A stretch of DNA of 64,000 bases from Nonomuraea helvata (GTDB lineage Bacteria; Actinomycetota; Actinomycetes; Streptosporangiales; Streptosporangiaceae), in contig NZ_BAAAXV010000009.1 in NCBI RefSeq assembly GCF_039535785.1, forward strand, positions 1,550,001 to 1,614,000, in the 5' to 3' direction. The translations under genes and the position numbers were made by a program. Position 1 is the stretch's first letter; every line of letters starts with the position of its first letter. Positions 33,906 to 41,190 of this stretch are shown piece after piece. The notes beneath the pieces were generated by a model, which did no database searches, was not told the origin of the DNA, and was given only the letters and a program-made list of their open reading frames with translations.

Positions 33906-34426
33906 GTGTTATGAATGCTGAGGACAACAACACCCCCCACATCGTGGTGGTGGGCCCTGACTTCCAAGGTCAGGGCGATAGCGGTGAAGATGATCGATCG
34001 GTCACGAACCTGGTCGAGCAGCCCGCCAAGGTGATGCGCATCGGCAGCATGATCAGGCAGCTCCTCGACGAGGTCCGTGCGGCTCCCCTCGACGAGGCCA
34101 GCCGCAAGCGGTTGAAGGAGATCCACGAGTCCTCCATCAAGGAGCTCGAGGACGGCCTGGCACCGGAGTTGGTCGACGAGCTGGAGCGCCTGTCGCTGCC
34201 GTTCACGGAGGAGAACGGCGCGCCACCGAGCGAGGCGGAGCTGCGCATCGCGCATGCCCAGCTGGTCGGTTGGCTCGAAGGGTTGTTCCACGGCATCCAG
34301 ACCACGCTGTTCGCGCAGCAGATGGCCGCCCGTGCCCAGTTGGAGCAGATGCGCAGAGCGCTGCCCGGCGTGCCGCAGGGCGATGACCAGCACCGGCCGC
34401 CCGGCGGGTCAGGCCCCTACCTGTAG
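33902..34426 (+). CDS. bpa: Bacterial proteasome activator Bpa (DUF2587)
   Basis: 174 residues from GTG 33902 (or ATG 33911). Bpa forms an ATP-free ring that docks on the 20S proteasome and feeds unfolded proteins into it. The helical core IGSMIRQLLDEVRAAPLDEA to IHESSIKELEDGLAPELVDE and the C-terminal tail GGSGPYL are characteristic: the last residues resemble the Mycobacterium GQYL tail that inserts into proteasome pockets, with P in place of Q. The N-terminus, about 35 residues, is acidic and flexible. Coupled with the quinone oxidoreductase gene; a perfect terminator follows. Confidence 0.9.
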   Translation: MSVMNAEDNNTPHIVVVGPDFQGQGDSGEDDRSVTNLVEQPAKVMRIGSMIRQLLDEVRAAPLDEASRKRLKEIHESSIKELEDGLAPELVDELERLSLPFTEENGAPPSEAELRIAHAQLVGWLEGLFHGIQTTLFAQQMAARAQLEQMRRALPGVPQGDDQHRPPGGSGPYL

Positions 34427-34462
34427 GGGGAGCCGGGCTACCGGTAGCGGCGCAAGCGCCTG

Positions 34463-34495
34463 CTATCGGTAGCTGCTGAACGCAGCTACCGATAG
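34463..34495. terminator. Perfect 14-bp bidirectional terminator
   Basis: CTATCGGTAGCTGC (34463-34476) pairs perfectly with GCAGCTACCGATAG (34482-34495) around a five-base TGAAC loop. It lies between convergent bpa and the HAD gene; the HAD stop codon (34486-34488) lies inside the 3' arm, so the hairpin overlaps the end of that gene. Confidence 0.85.
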
Positions 34496-35283
34496 AGCCG
34501 CTCGATCACCTGGGCGACGCCGTCCTCGTCGTTGGCCGCGGTCACATGGTCGACCGCCGCCAGCACGTCGGGATGCGCGTTCGCGACCGCGTACGACGTG
34601 CCTGCCCAGCTCAGCATGGGCAGGTCGTTCGGCATGTCACCGAACGCGATCGACTCCGAGGGCTTGATCTCGTGCTGCCCGGCGAAGGCCGCCAGGGCCG
34701 ACGCCTTCGTCACGCCCTGAGCGCTCATCTCGATCAGGCCCCTGCGGCTGGAGTGGGTCGCGGTCACCAGATGGCCGACCAGCTCGTGCACGGCGGCCTG
34801 CAACTCGTCCGGGCCCATGACGGGGTGCAGGGCGAGCAGCTTCACGCATGGACGCATGGTCACGGAGTCGACACGTACCGCTCGGGCCTCCTTGTCCAGG
34901 CCGCCGAGCAGGAAATCGGACTCATGCGCAAAACCCACTTCATACTCGACCGAAAATGCGAGATCGGACACGTTCGCTCTTAGCTGATCCACGACTTCCT
35001 GGAGCACGTCCACCGTGATCAGGTGAGATTCCACTATCCGTTCGGTATGAAGATCGTAGATCAGCGCCCCGTTCGCACAGATTGCGAGCCCACGGTGACG
35101 TACGGCACCCGCGACCTCACCCATCCACCGGGGCGGCCGCCCCGTCACGAACACGAGCATGGCTCCCGATTCCTCGACTTTGCCGAAGGCAGCAGCCGTG
35201 CGGGGAGACACGGTTCCGTCGGTGCGCAACGCGGTCCCGTCGAGGTCGGTGGCCACTAGGCGGGGTGTGGGAAGGCTCTGCAT
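34486..35283 (-). CDS. HAD family hydrolase, Cof-type phosphatase
   Basis: 265 residues from ATG 35283. HAD motif I DLDGTALRTDG (residues about 13-23), motif II FVTGRPPRW, motif III lysine in the SAQGVTKASALAAF segment, and motif IV GDMPNDLPML. The long cap insert between motifs II and III is the Cof/C2 type. These enzymes dephosphorylate sugar phosphates, flavin or pyridoxal phosphates; the substrate is not predictable. Convergent with bpa. Confidence 0.9.
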   Translation of the reverse strand: MQSLPTPRLVATDLDGTALRTDGTVSPRTAAAFGKVEESGAMLVFVTGRPPRWMGEVAGAVRHRGLAICANGALIYDLHTERIVESHLITVDVLQEVVDQLRANVSDLAFSVEYEVGFAHESDFLLGGLDKEARAVRVDSVTMRPCVKLLALHPVMGPDELQAAVHELVGHLVTATHSSRRGLIEMSAQGVTKASALAAFAGQHEIKPSESIAFGDMPNDLPMLSWAGTSYAVANAHPDVLAAVDHVTAANDEDGVAQVIERLYR

Positions 35284-35454
35284 AACAGGTTCCAGTTTGC
35301 CCGGTGATGCCGTCTGACAGAAATCTTTGTAGGTACGGGAACACCAACGCTCCAGAATGGTGTTAGATGTGATGGCGTTGTATTAGCTGATCCCGTAGTG
35401 AAAACCAGCATGACTTTGTCTGAGCCACCCCGGGTGCTTGCTGTACGACACACC

Positions 35455-35477
35455 GGGACCCACGAGGTGTGGGTCCC
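35455..35477 (+). promoter_or_regulatory. Perfect hairpin in the cold-shock mRNA leader
   Basis: GGGACCCAC (35455-35463) pairs with GTGGGTCCC (35469-35477) around GAGGT, 30 bases before the cspA-like start and 15 bases upstream of its ribosome site. Cold-shock mRNAs carry long structured leaders whose folding changes with temperature, so a control role is plausible (inference). Confidence 0.45.
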
Positions 35478-35506
35478 ATAGATTCACATCCTGAGGGAGA
35501 GCTTTT

Positions 35507-35710
35507 ATGGCTCAGGGAACCGTCAAGTGGTTCAACGCTGAGAAGGGCTTCGGCTTCATCGCCCCGGACGGCGGTGCGCCGGACGTGTTCGTGCACTTCT
35601 CTGAGATCGTCGGCAACGGCTACCGCAGCCTTGAAGACGGCCAGCGGGTCGAGTTCGAGATCACGCAGGGCCAGAAGGGGCCGCAGGCCTCTCAGGTCCG
35701 AGCCATCTGA
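35507..35710 (+). CDS. Cold shock protein, CspA family
   Basis: 67 residues, [20 protein letters not shown], with both RNA-binding motifs: KGFGFI (RNP1) and DVFVHFSEI (RNP2). These small beta-barrels bind single-stranded RNA and DNA and act as RNA chaperones. ATG 35507 follows GAGGGAGAGCTTTT. It has a long leader with a perfect hairpin and its own terminator at 35726. Length and sequence are standard for actinobacterial CspA/CspB. Confidence 0.95.
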   Translation: MAQGTVKWFNAEKGFGFIAPDGGAPDVFVHFSEIVGNGYRSLEDGQRVEFEITQGQKGPQASQVRAI

Positions 35711-35725
35711 CCTGTAGCAGCTAGA

Positions 35726-35763
35726 GAGGCCGGGGTTCGCTTCCAGCGGGCCTCGGTCTTTTG
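35726..35763 (+). terminator. Intrinsic terminator after the cold-shock gene
   Basis: GAGGCC (35726-35731) pairs with GGCCTC (35749-35754), and GGTCTTTT follows. It begins 15 bases after the cold-shock stop codon. The T-run makes it one of the few classic terminators in the window. Confidence 0.75.
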
Positions 35764-35822
35764 CTTGTTCCAGGTTGGTCACGGCCGCGAACCTTCTCCG
35801 CTTCCCGGCCATCCACCTCTAC

Positions 35823-37208
35823 ATGAGGTACGCCTGGTTATGTCACCCCGTGACCGTTGCCGGGGTTTTCGTGCTCTTGGTCAACGACCACCTGCTCAAG
35901 CAGGCCTGGCCCGGGTTCCTCACGGGCAAGCTCAGTGACGTCGCGGGCCTTGTCGTGGCACCCGCGCTGGTGGCGCTGCTCTTCGGGCGGCGGGCCGACC
36001 TGGCGGCCACCGTACTGACCGGAGTGCTCTTCGCGCTCGTGAAAAGCACGGAGACGGGCGCTGAGCTCGCCTCCCATGTCTGGACCCTCGTCTCGGGCCC
36101 ATCGCGCGTCCTGGCCGATCCTACGGACCTCCTCGCCCTTCCCGCGCTCGCCCTGGCCTGGTGGGTCCGCCACCGCAGCCTGCGGGCGCCCTCCGCGCGG
36201 TGGCGGCTGATCGTCACGATGCCGCTGGCCGTGCTGGCGGTGACCGCCACCTCGGCCGCGCCCTCGCCCACCGCCCGCTCCGTCGAGGTGGACGGTGCCC
36301 GGATCGTCGTCCATGTACGGGACGGCGACGCGCGGATCTCCGAGGACGGCGGGGTCACCTGGTCGGAGGGGAACACCTGGAACGAGAAGGAGCGACATCC
36401 GCTCCAGAGCGCCGCCTGCGTGCCCATGCAGGCGACACGGTGCTACCGGGTGGTGGCCGGCCGGATGGCCGTCGAGCAGTCCGACGACGGCGGCAAGACG
36501 TGGGCACCGTCGTGGGCGCTGACCGGCGACGACCGCGACCGACTCGACAGGCGCTACTCCCGCAAGGACGCGCGAGCCTCGATGGCGCTGGCCGTGCAGG
36601 CCCGCCCGGGCGGACACGTCGTGGTCGTCGCGAACGGCCTCGACGGCATCCTGGTCCGCGACGTGTCCGGTGAGTGGCGCCGGGTCGGCTGGCCGGGCGA
36701 TTTCGAGATCGACGCGGTGGACCTGTCCCCGGAGCGCAACGTCGCGCTCTTCCTGGCCGCCTGCATGCTGTTCGGCGGCGCCGGAGCGGGGCTGCGGCAG
36801 TTCACCCGCGCCTATCTCGGCTTCGCGGTGGCCGCCTCCCTGGGCGTGCTCGCCGTTCTCACAGGCTGGTCGGGGACGTGGTCGATGAGCACGAACATGG
36901 CGCCCGTCCTGACGCTCATCGGCGGGCTGGCGACCCTGGCGGGCAGCGTGGTCTGCCTCGTGCTGGCGATCGTCGGCCAGGTCCGGCCCGTGCCCGCCGC
37001 CGTCGGGGTGCTGGCCGCGCCGCTCGTGTTCGCGACCGTCTACACGCCCTTCTACGGCTGGTCGGAGGGCACCCCGGGCCCGTACTGGGCGGCCGTCGTC
37101 CTGGCCGTGGTGCTGACCGCCCTGGTGCTGGCGGGGGGCGCCGTCCTCATCAGGAACGACGCCCGCCGCGCCTACTTGGACGGCTCCAGCACGTCGAGGC
37201 CCACGTAG
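35823..37208 (+). CDS. Membrane protein with extracytoplasmic Asp-box region, unknown function
   Basis: 461 residues from ATG 35823; TTG 35775 is an alternative start. Four spans in the first 160 residues ([29 protein letters not shown] and others), an extracytoplasmic segment of about 175 residues, then four or five more spans. The loop holds two BNR/Asp-box-like repeats ([12 protein letters not shown] and [12 protein letters not shown]), the sialidase-type turn that is common in beta-propellers. Codon 6 is TTA, the rare bldA-type leucine codon. The last 37 bases overlap the end of convergent serS. Function unknown. Confidence 0.75.
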   Translation: MRYAWLCHPVTVAGVFVLLVNDHLLKQAWPGFLTGKLSDVAGLVVAPALVALLFGRRADLAATVLTGVLFALVKSTETGAELASHVWTLVSGPSRVLADPTDLLALPALALAWWVRHRSLRAPSARWRLIVTMPLAVLAVTATSAAPSPTARSVEVDGARIVVHVRDGDARISEDGGVTWSEGNTWNEKERHPLQSAACVPMQATRCYRVVAGRMAVEQSDDGGKTWAPSWALTGDDRDRLDRRYSRKDARASMALAVQARPGGHVVVVANGLDGILVRDVSGEWRRVGWPGDFEIDAVDLSPERNVALFLAACMLFGGAGAGLRQFTRAYLGFAVAASLGVLAVLTGWSGTWSMSTNMAPVLTLIGGLATLAGSVVCLVLAIVGQVRPVPAAVGVLAAPLVFATVYTPFYGWSEGTPGPYWAAVVLAVVLTALVLAGGAVLIRNDARRAYLDGSSTSRPT

Positions 37209-38434
37209 GGTCGCAGCGCCTCGGGAACCACCACGGAGCCGTCGGCCTGCTGGTGGTTCTCCAGGATCGCGACGATCCAGCGGGTCGTGGCCAGGGTGCC
37301 ATTGAGCGTGGCCAGGTGCTGCGGCTTGCCGTCCTTGTCGCGGTAGCGGACGGCGAGCCGGCGCGCCTGGAACTCCGTGCAGTTGGAGGTCGAGGTCAGC
37401 TCGCGGTAGCGGCCCTGGGTGGGGATCCACGCCTCGCAGTCGAACTTGCGGGCGGCCGACATGCCGAGGTCGCCCGCCGCCGTGTCGATGATCCGGTACG
37501 GGACCTCGATCTTGGCCAGCATCTCCTTCTCCCAGGCGAGCAGGCGCAGGTGCTCCTCGTGGGCGTCCTCGGGGCGCACGTAGGAGAACATCTCGACCTT
37601 GTCGAACTGGTGGACCCGGATGATGCCCCTGGTGTCCTTGCCGTACGAGCCGGCCTCGCGGCGGAAGCAGGACGACCAGCCCGCGTAGCGCAGCGGCAGG
37701 TCACCGCCGTCCAGGATCTCCTGGGCGTGGTATCCGGCCAGCGCCACCTCCGACGTGCCGACGAGGTAGAGGTCGTCCTCGGGGAGGCGGTAGATCTCCT
37801 TGTCGTGGGCCACGTGGAAGCCGGTGCCCTGCATGGTCTCCGGCTTGACGAGCACCGGCGTGATCATCGGCGTGAACCCGGCCTCGATCGCCTGCTGCAT
37901 GGCCATGTTGAGCAGGCCGAGCTGCAGGCGGGCGCCGACGCCCTTGAGGAAGAAGAACCGCGAGCCGGACACCTTGGCGCCCCGCTCCATGTCGATGGCG
38001 CCGAGCGCCTCGCCCAGCTCCAGGTGGTCCTTGGGCTCGAAGTCGAACGTCCTCGGCTCACCGTGGGTCTCGAGCACGACGTAGTCGTCCTCGCCGCCCT
38101 CCGGCGCGCCCTCCTCGACGATGTTGGGCACCGTCTGCAGGAGCTCGTCGAGCTCGGTCCCGAGCTTCTCCGCCTCCGCCTCCGCGGCCTTGACCTGGCT
38201 CGCGAGGTCCTTGGCGCGCTGGAGCAGCGCGGCCTTCTCCTCGCCCTGCGCCTTGGAGACCGACTTGCCCATGCTCTTCTGCTCGGCGCGCATGGACTCG
38301 AACGCGGTCAGCGCGGATCGGCGGCGCTCGTCGAGGTCGAGCAGCGTGTCGACGACGGAGTCGTCCTCACCGCGGGCACGCTGCGACGCCCGTAGCCGGT
38401 CGGGATCCTCACGAAGGGTACGCAGGTCAATCAC
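37172..38434 (-). CDS. serS: Seryl-tRNA synthetase
   Basis: 420-residue class II synthetase that charges tRNA-Ser. N-terminal long antiparallel coiled coil (about 30-100, [20 protein letters not shown]) binds the long variable arm. Motif 2 is [20 protein letters not shown] and motif 3 GLDVLEP is preceded by [32 protein letters not shown]. The start is GTG 38434, [18 protein letters not shown], the usual family N-terminus. Part of a minus-strand run DUF4446-pheA-serS. Confidence 0.95.
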   Translation of the reverse strand: MIDLRTLREDPDRLRASQRARGEDDSVVDTLLDLDERRRSALTAFESMRAEQKSMGKSVSKAQGEEKAALLQRAKDLASQVKAAEAEAEKLGTELDELLQTVPNIVEEGAPEGGEDDYVVLETHGEPRTFDFEPKDHLELGEALGAIDMERGAKVSGSRFFFLKGVGARLQLGLLNMAMQQAIEAGFTPMITPVLVKPETMQGTGFHVAHDKEIYRLPEDDLYLVGTSEVALAGYHAQEILDGGDLPLRYAGWSSCFRREAGSYGKDTRGIIRVHQFDKVEMFSYVRPEDAHEEHLRLLAWEKEMLAKIEVPYRIIDTAAGDLGMSAARKFDCEAWIPTQGRYRELTSTSNCTEFQARRLAVRYRDKDGKPQHLATLNGTLATTRWIVAILENHQQADGSVVVPEALRPYVGLDVLEPSK

Positions 38435-38508
38435 AAGCCAAAGGCTACCGGCGCGCGGTGGCTCCTCGCCCCCGGATTACCGCGTACACGCGGATGCTTG
38501 CCCGGCTC

Positions 38509-39432
38509 TCAGACCTGGCCTGCCCGGATACGCGCGAGCCAGTCGCCCGCCTCGGCGAACTCGGGGTCGGACGTGCCCCGCTTGATCTGCGGCGCGATCC
38601 CGTCGGCCCGCGGGTAACTGCCGAGGAAGCGCACCTCGCCGCAGATGCGGTGCAGCCCGGCGATGGCCTCACCGACCCGGGCGTCGGCGATGTGGCCCTC
38701 GAAGTCGAAGTGGAAGAAGTAGCGCCCGATGCCGTCACCGGTGGGCCGCGACTCGATGCGCGTCAGGTTGACCCCGCGCACGGAGAACTCCGTCAGCATC
38801 TCCAGCAGCGCGCCCGGGTGGTCGTCGGCGAGGAAGACGACCAGCGTGGTGCGGTCGGAGCCGGTCGGCTCGGGCAGCGGACCACCCGGCCGGCTCACCT
38901 TGATGAACCTGGTCACGGTGTCGGACCTGTCGCCGATGTCGGCGGCCAGCTGCACCAGCCCGTAGTGCTCCCCCGCGATGCGGGCGGCGATGGCGGCGTC
39001 GTACGGCGAGCCGGGCAGCGACACCTCCTGCGCCGCCGCCGCGGTCGAAGGGGCGGCCACCACGACGGCTTCGGGCAGCTCGCGCGCGACGTAGGCGCGG
39101 CACTGCGTGATGGCCGCGGGATGCGTGTAGACCCGCTTGATGTGGGGGATCCCGGTGCCGGGCCGGGCCAGCAGCGAGAACTGCACCGGCAGCAGCAGCT
39201 CGGCCGTGATCAGCAACGGCTCGCCCCAGGCGAACTCGTCGAGCGTCGAGGTGATCGCGCCCTCGATGGAGTTCTCCAGCGGGACGACGGCGCCGTCGGC
39301 GTCGCCGGCGCGCGCGGCGTTGAGCACGGCGCTCACGGACGCGCAGGGCAGACGCTCGGCCGTCGGGTCGAGGAGCCGCAGGGCCTCTTCGGTGAAGGTG
39401 CCTTCCGGTCCGAGATAGGCGAGTCTGGGCAT
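38509..39432 (-). CDS. pheA: Prephenate dehydratase
   Basis: 307 residues; converts prephenate to phenylpyruvate in phenylalanine synthesis. The catalytic domain begins LAYLGPEGTFTEEAL and includes the TRF motif in SDTVTRFIKV. A regulatory ACT domain from about residue 200 carries the ESRP motif (NLTRIESRPTGDGIGRYFFH), which binds phenylalanine for feedback inhibition. ATG 39432. Upstream on the same strand is a DUF4446 gene and downstream serS. Confidence 0.95.
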   Translation of the reverse strand: MPRLAYLGPEGTFTEEALRLLDPTAERLPCASVSAVLNAARAGDADGAVVPLENSIEGAITSTLDEFAWGEPLLITAELLLPVQFSLLARPGTGIPHIKRVYTHPAAITQCRAYVARELPEAVVVAAPSTAAAAQEVSLPGSPYDAAIAARIAGEHYGLVQLAADIGDRSDTVTRFIKVSRPGGPLPEPTGSDRTTLVVFLADDHPGALLEMLTEFSVRGVNLTRIESRPTGDGIGRYFFHFDFEGHIADARVGEAIAGLHRICGEVRFLGSYPRADGIAPQIKRGTSDPEFAEAGDWLARIRAGQV

Positions 39433-39465
39433 GCATCAAGAGTATCCGCAGGTGGACCGCCCATG

Positions 39466-39480
39466 CGCCCCTTCGGGGTG
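39466..39480 (-). terminator. Short stem-loop between DUF4446 and pheA
   Basis: CGCCCC (39466-39471) pairs with GGGGTG (39475-39480), with one G-T wobble and a three-base loop. It lies in the 51 bases between two same-strand genes; it could be an attenuating or processing hairpin. No T-run. Confidence 0.3.
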
Positions 39481-39483
39481 TGT

Positions 39484-39903
39484 CTACAGCACCTCTGAGG
39501 CCCGTGACGCGATCATCGGCCCGAGCCCCAGCCTGGCCGCCCGCACCGCCTCTTCCTCCTCGGGCGACAGCGGCTCCCGCCCTTTCCCGCCGACCACAGG
39601 GCGGATGTACGTACGGGTCTCGCTCCGCCCGTTGATCGAGGTCAGCACGATGCCGTCGCCGAGGCCGTTGATCATCGCCACGGAGAACGACAGCCGCCCC
39701 GTCATCTCGGAGAGCGCGTCGTACCGGCAGACGGCCACGTCCCTGATGGCCTTGAGGTCGCCCATGCCCTCGCTGATCTGCCGGGCGAGCATCCGCTGGC
39801 AGTCCTCCACGGCCGCTCTGGCCTGCCGGAGCGCCCTATACCCGATGAACACGCCGCTGACCCCGGCGATGACGCCCACGATCACCCATGTGGTAACGAG
39901 CAC
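39484..39903 (-). CDS. DUF4446 family protein
   Basis: 139 residues from GTG 39903. One N-terminal membrane span (VIVGVIAGVSGVFIGYRAL), a coiled helix, then the DUF4446 signature RYDALSEMTGRLSFSVAMIN and DGIVLTSINGRSETRTYIRP. The C-terminus is LSPEEEEAVRAARLGL. Function unknown. In many Firmicutes the family lies near chromosome-partition genes; here it precedes pheA. Confidence 0.88.
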   Translation of the reverse strand: MLVTTWVIVGVIAGVSGVFIGYRALRQARAAVEDCQRMLARQISEGMGDLKAIRDVAVCRYDALSEMTGRLSFSVAMINGLGDGIVLTSINGRSETRTYIRPVVGGKGREPLSPEEEEAVRAARLGLGPMIASRASEVL

Positions 39904-39925
39904 GGCACAGAGGGTAATGGTTCGG

Positions 39926-41107
39926 TCATGCGATCTCGCGCCGTTTCGGCAACCAGGTCGCCAACAACCACACGAGAGCCAGCGCCCCCAGCCCGAACCC
40001 GTTCTGGACGATCTTCCCCAGCACCAGGCTGACCCCCGGGATGTCGGCCGCCTTCAACGAGACCCCCCACCAAGGGACGGGGACGACGTAGAAGAGCCAC
40101 ACGCCCGCCGCCACCCGCAGCCTGACCGGGTCCCGCCCGTCCCCGACGATCGCGGCGAGCACCACGACCACCCAGGCCAGATGGTGGATCCAGGCGACCG
40201 GCGAGAGCAGCACGGCCATCAGCCCCGTCAGCGCGACCGCGGTCAACTGGTCGTTCGCCCTGTACGCGTCCCGCGCGCCGCGGAACCCGTACCACGCGAC
40301 CGCGGCCACCACCACGATCCAGATCAGGGACGTCGCCGGATCGGGCAGGTAGAGGCGGAGCAGCATGCCGCGGATGGACTGGTTCGTGGTGGCCTCGTTC
40401 GCGCCGACGCGGCCGGGATCGAGCAGCGCCCAGAACCAGAAGTCGGCCGCGTCCCGCGGGATGACCGCGAACGGCAGCAACGTCAGCAGCGCCGCCGTGA
40501 AAGCCGCCATGGAGAACGTCCGCCACTGCCGCGTGAGCAGCAGGTAGATCAGGAAGACGCCCGGCGTGAGCTTCACGGCCGTGGCGAGACCGATCAGGAA
40601 CCCCCGCGGCCACCAAGGCTTCTTCGCCAGGCAGTCGGCCGCGCAGAGCGCGACCAGCAGGATGTCCACCTGCCCGAACCGCACCTGGTCCCTGATCGGC
40701 ATCAGGTAGGTGCAGGCCACCATGAGCGCCGCGAACGCCCACGGCACGTACTTCCGCAGCGCCTCTCCTCGCAGGACCTCCCTGAACGAGAACCCCACGG
40801 TCACGGCCAGCGCCACGAAGATCCCGGCCGTCCACACCCACTGGGCCGTCCCCCAGGACATCTCGGCCAGCGCCACGGCCATCATCGCCGCGATGGGAGG
40901 ATAGGTGAACGGCAGCAGCTGCGGGGCCGGCGTGACGTACTCGTACACCGGCCGGCCCTCGAGCAGCATCTGCCCGCCGGTACGGTAAACGTCGAGGTCG
41001 ACCAGGCGTTGATCGTCGGGATTGGTGAGCCACATGTGCACCAGGGGCACGGCGGCCGCGGCGACCACGAGCCCCGCGACCGCCCACGCCCACCACTGCC
41101 GCCGCAT
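39926..41107 (-). CDS. Glycosyltransferase 87 family mannosyltransferase-like membrane protein
   Basis: 393 residues from ATG 41107 behind GAGGTACG. About ten membrane segments. The loop after helix 1 carries DLDVYRTGGQMLLEGRPVYE, the GT87/DUF2029 motif with conserved acidic residues that bind polyprenyl-phosphate sugar donors; the segment FGQVDILLVALCAADCLA follows. These GT-C enzymes add mannose to lipids or glycans on the outer face. Divergent from the 816-residue membrane protein at 41191. Probably part of an envelope polysaccharide cluster. Confidence 0.85.
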   Translation of the reverse strand: MRRQWWAWAVAGLVVAAAAVPLVHMWLTNPDDQRLVDLDVYRTGGQMLLEGRPVYEYVTPAPQLLPFTYPPIAAMMAVALAEMSWGTAQWVWTAGIFVALAVTVGFSFREVLRGEALRKYVPWAFAALMVACTYLMPIRDQVRFGQVDILLVALCAADCLAKKPWWPRGFLIGLATAVKLTPGVFLIYLLLTRQWRTFSMAAFTAALLTLLPFAVIPRDAADFWFWALLDPGRVGANEATTNQSIRGMLLRLYLPDPATSLIWIVVVAAVAWYGFRGARDAYRANDQLTAVALTGLMAVLLSPVAWIHHLAWVVVVLAAIVGDGRDPVRLRVAAGVWLFYVVPVPWWGVSLKAADIPGVSLVLGKIVQNGFGLGALALVWLLATWLPKRREIA

Positions 41108-41190
41108 CACGCGTACCTCGCCACTTGTCACGATGTGGCACGTTACCGTGGCTGTTATTGATCGAGGGGCAATCACTGGGGGTTCCGTCC

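Noticed and set aside
35838-37430. Long minus-strand frame opposite the Asp-box membrane protein and serS end
   Set aside because: Composition typical of antisense shadow; spans two real genes.
39431-41161. Plus-strand frame opposite DUF4446 and GT87 genes
   Set aside because: Histidine/arginine-rich shadow frame with no signature.
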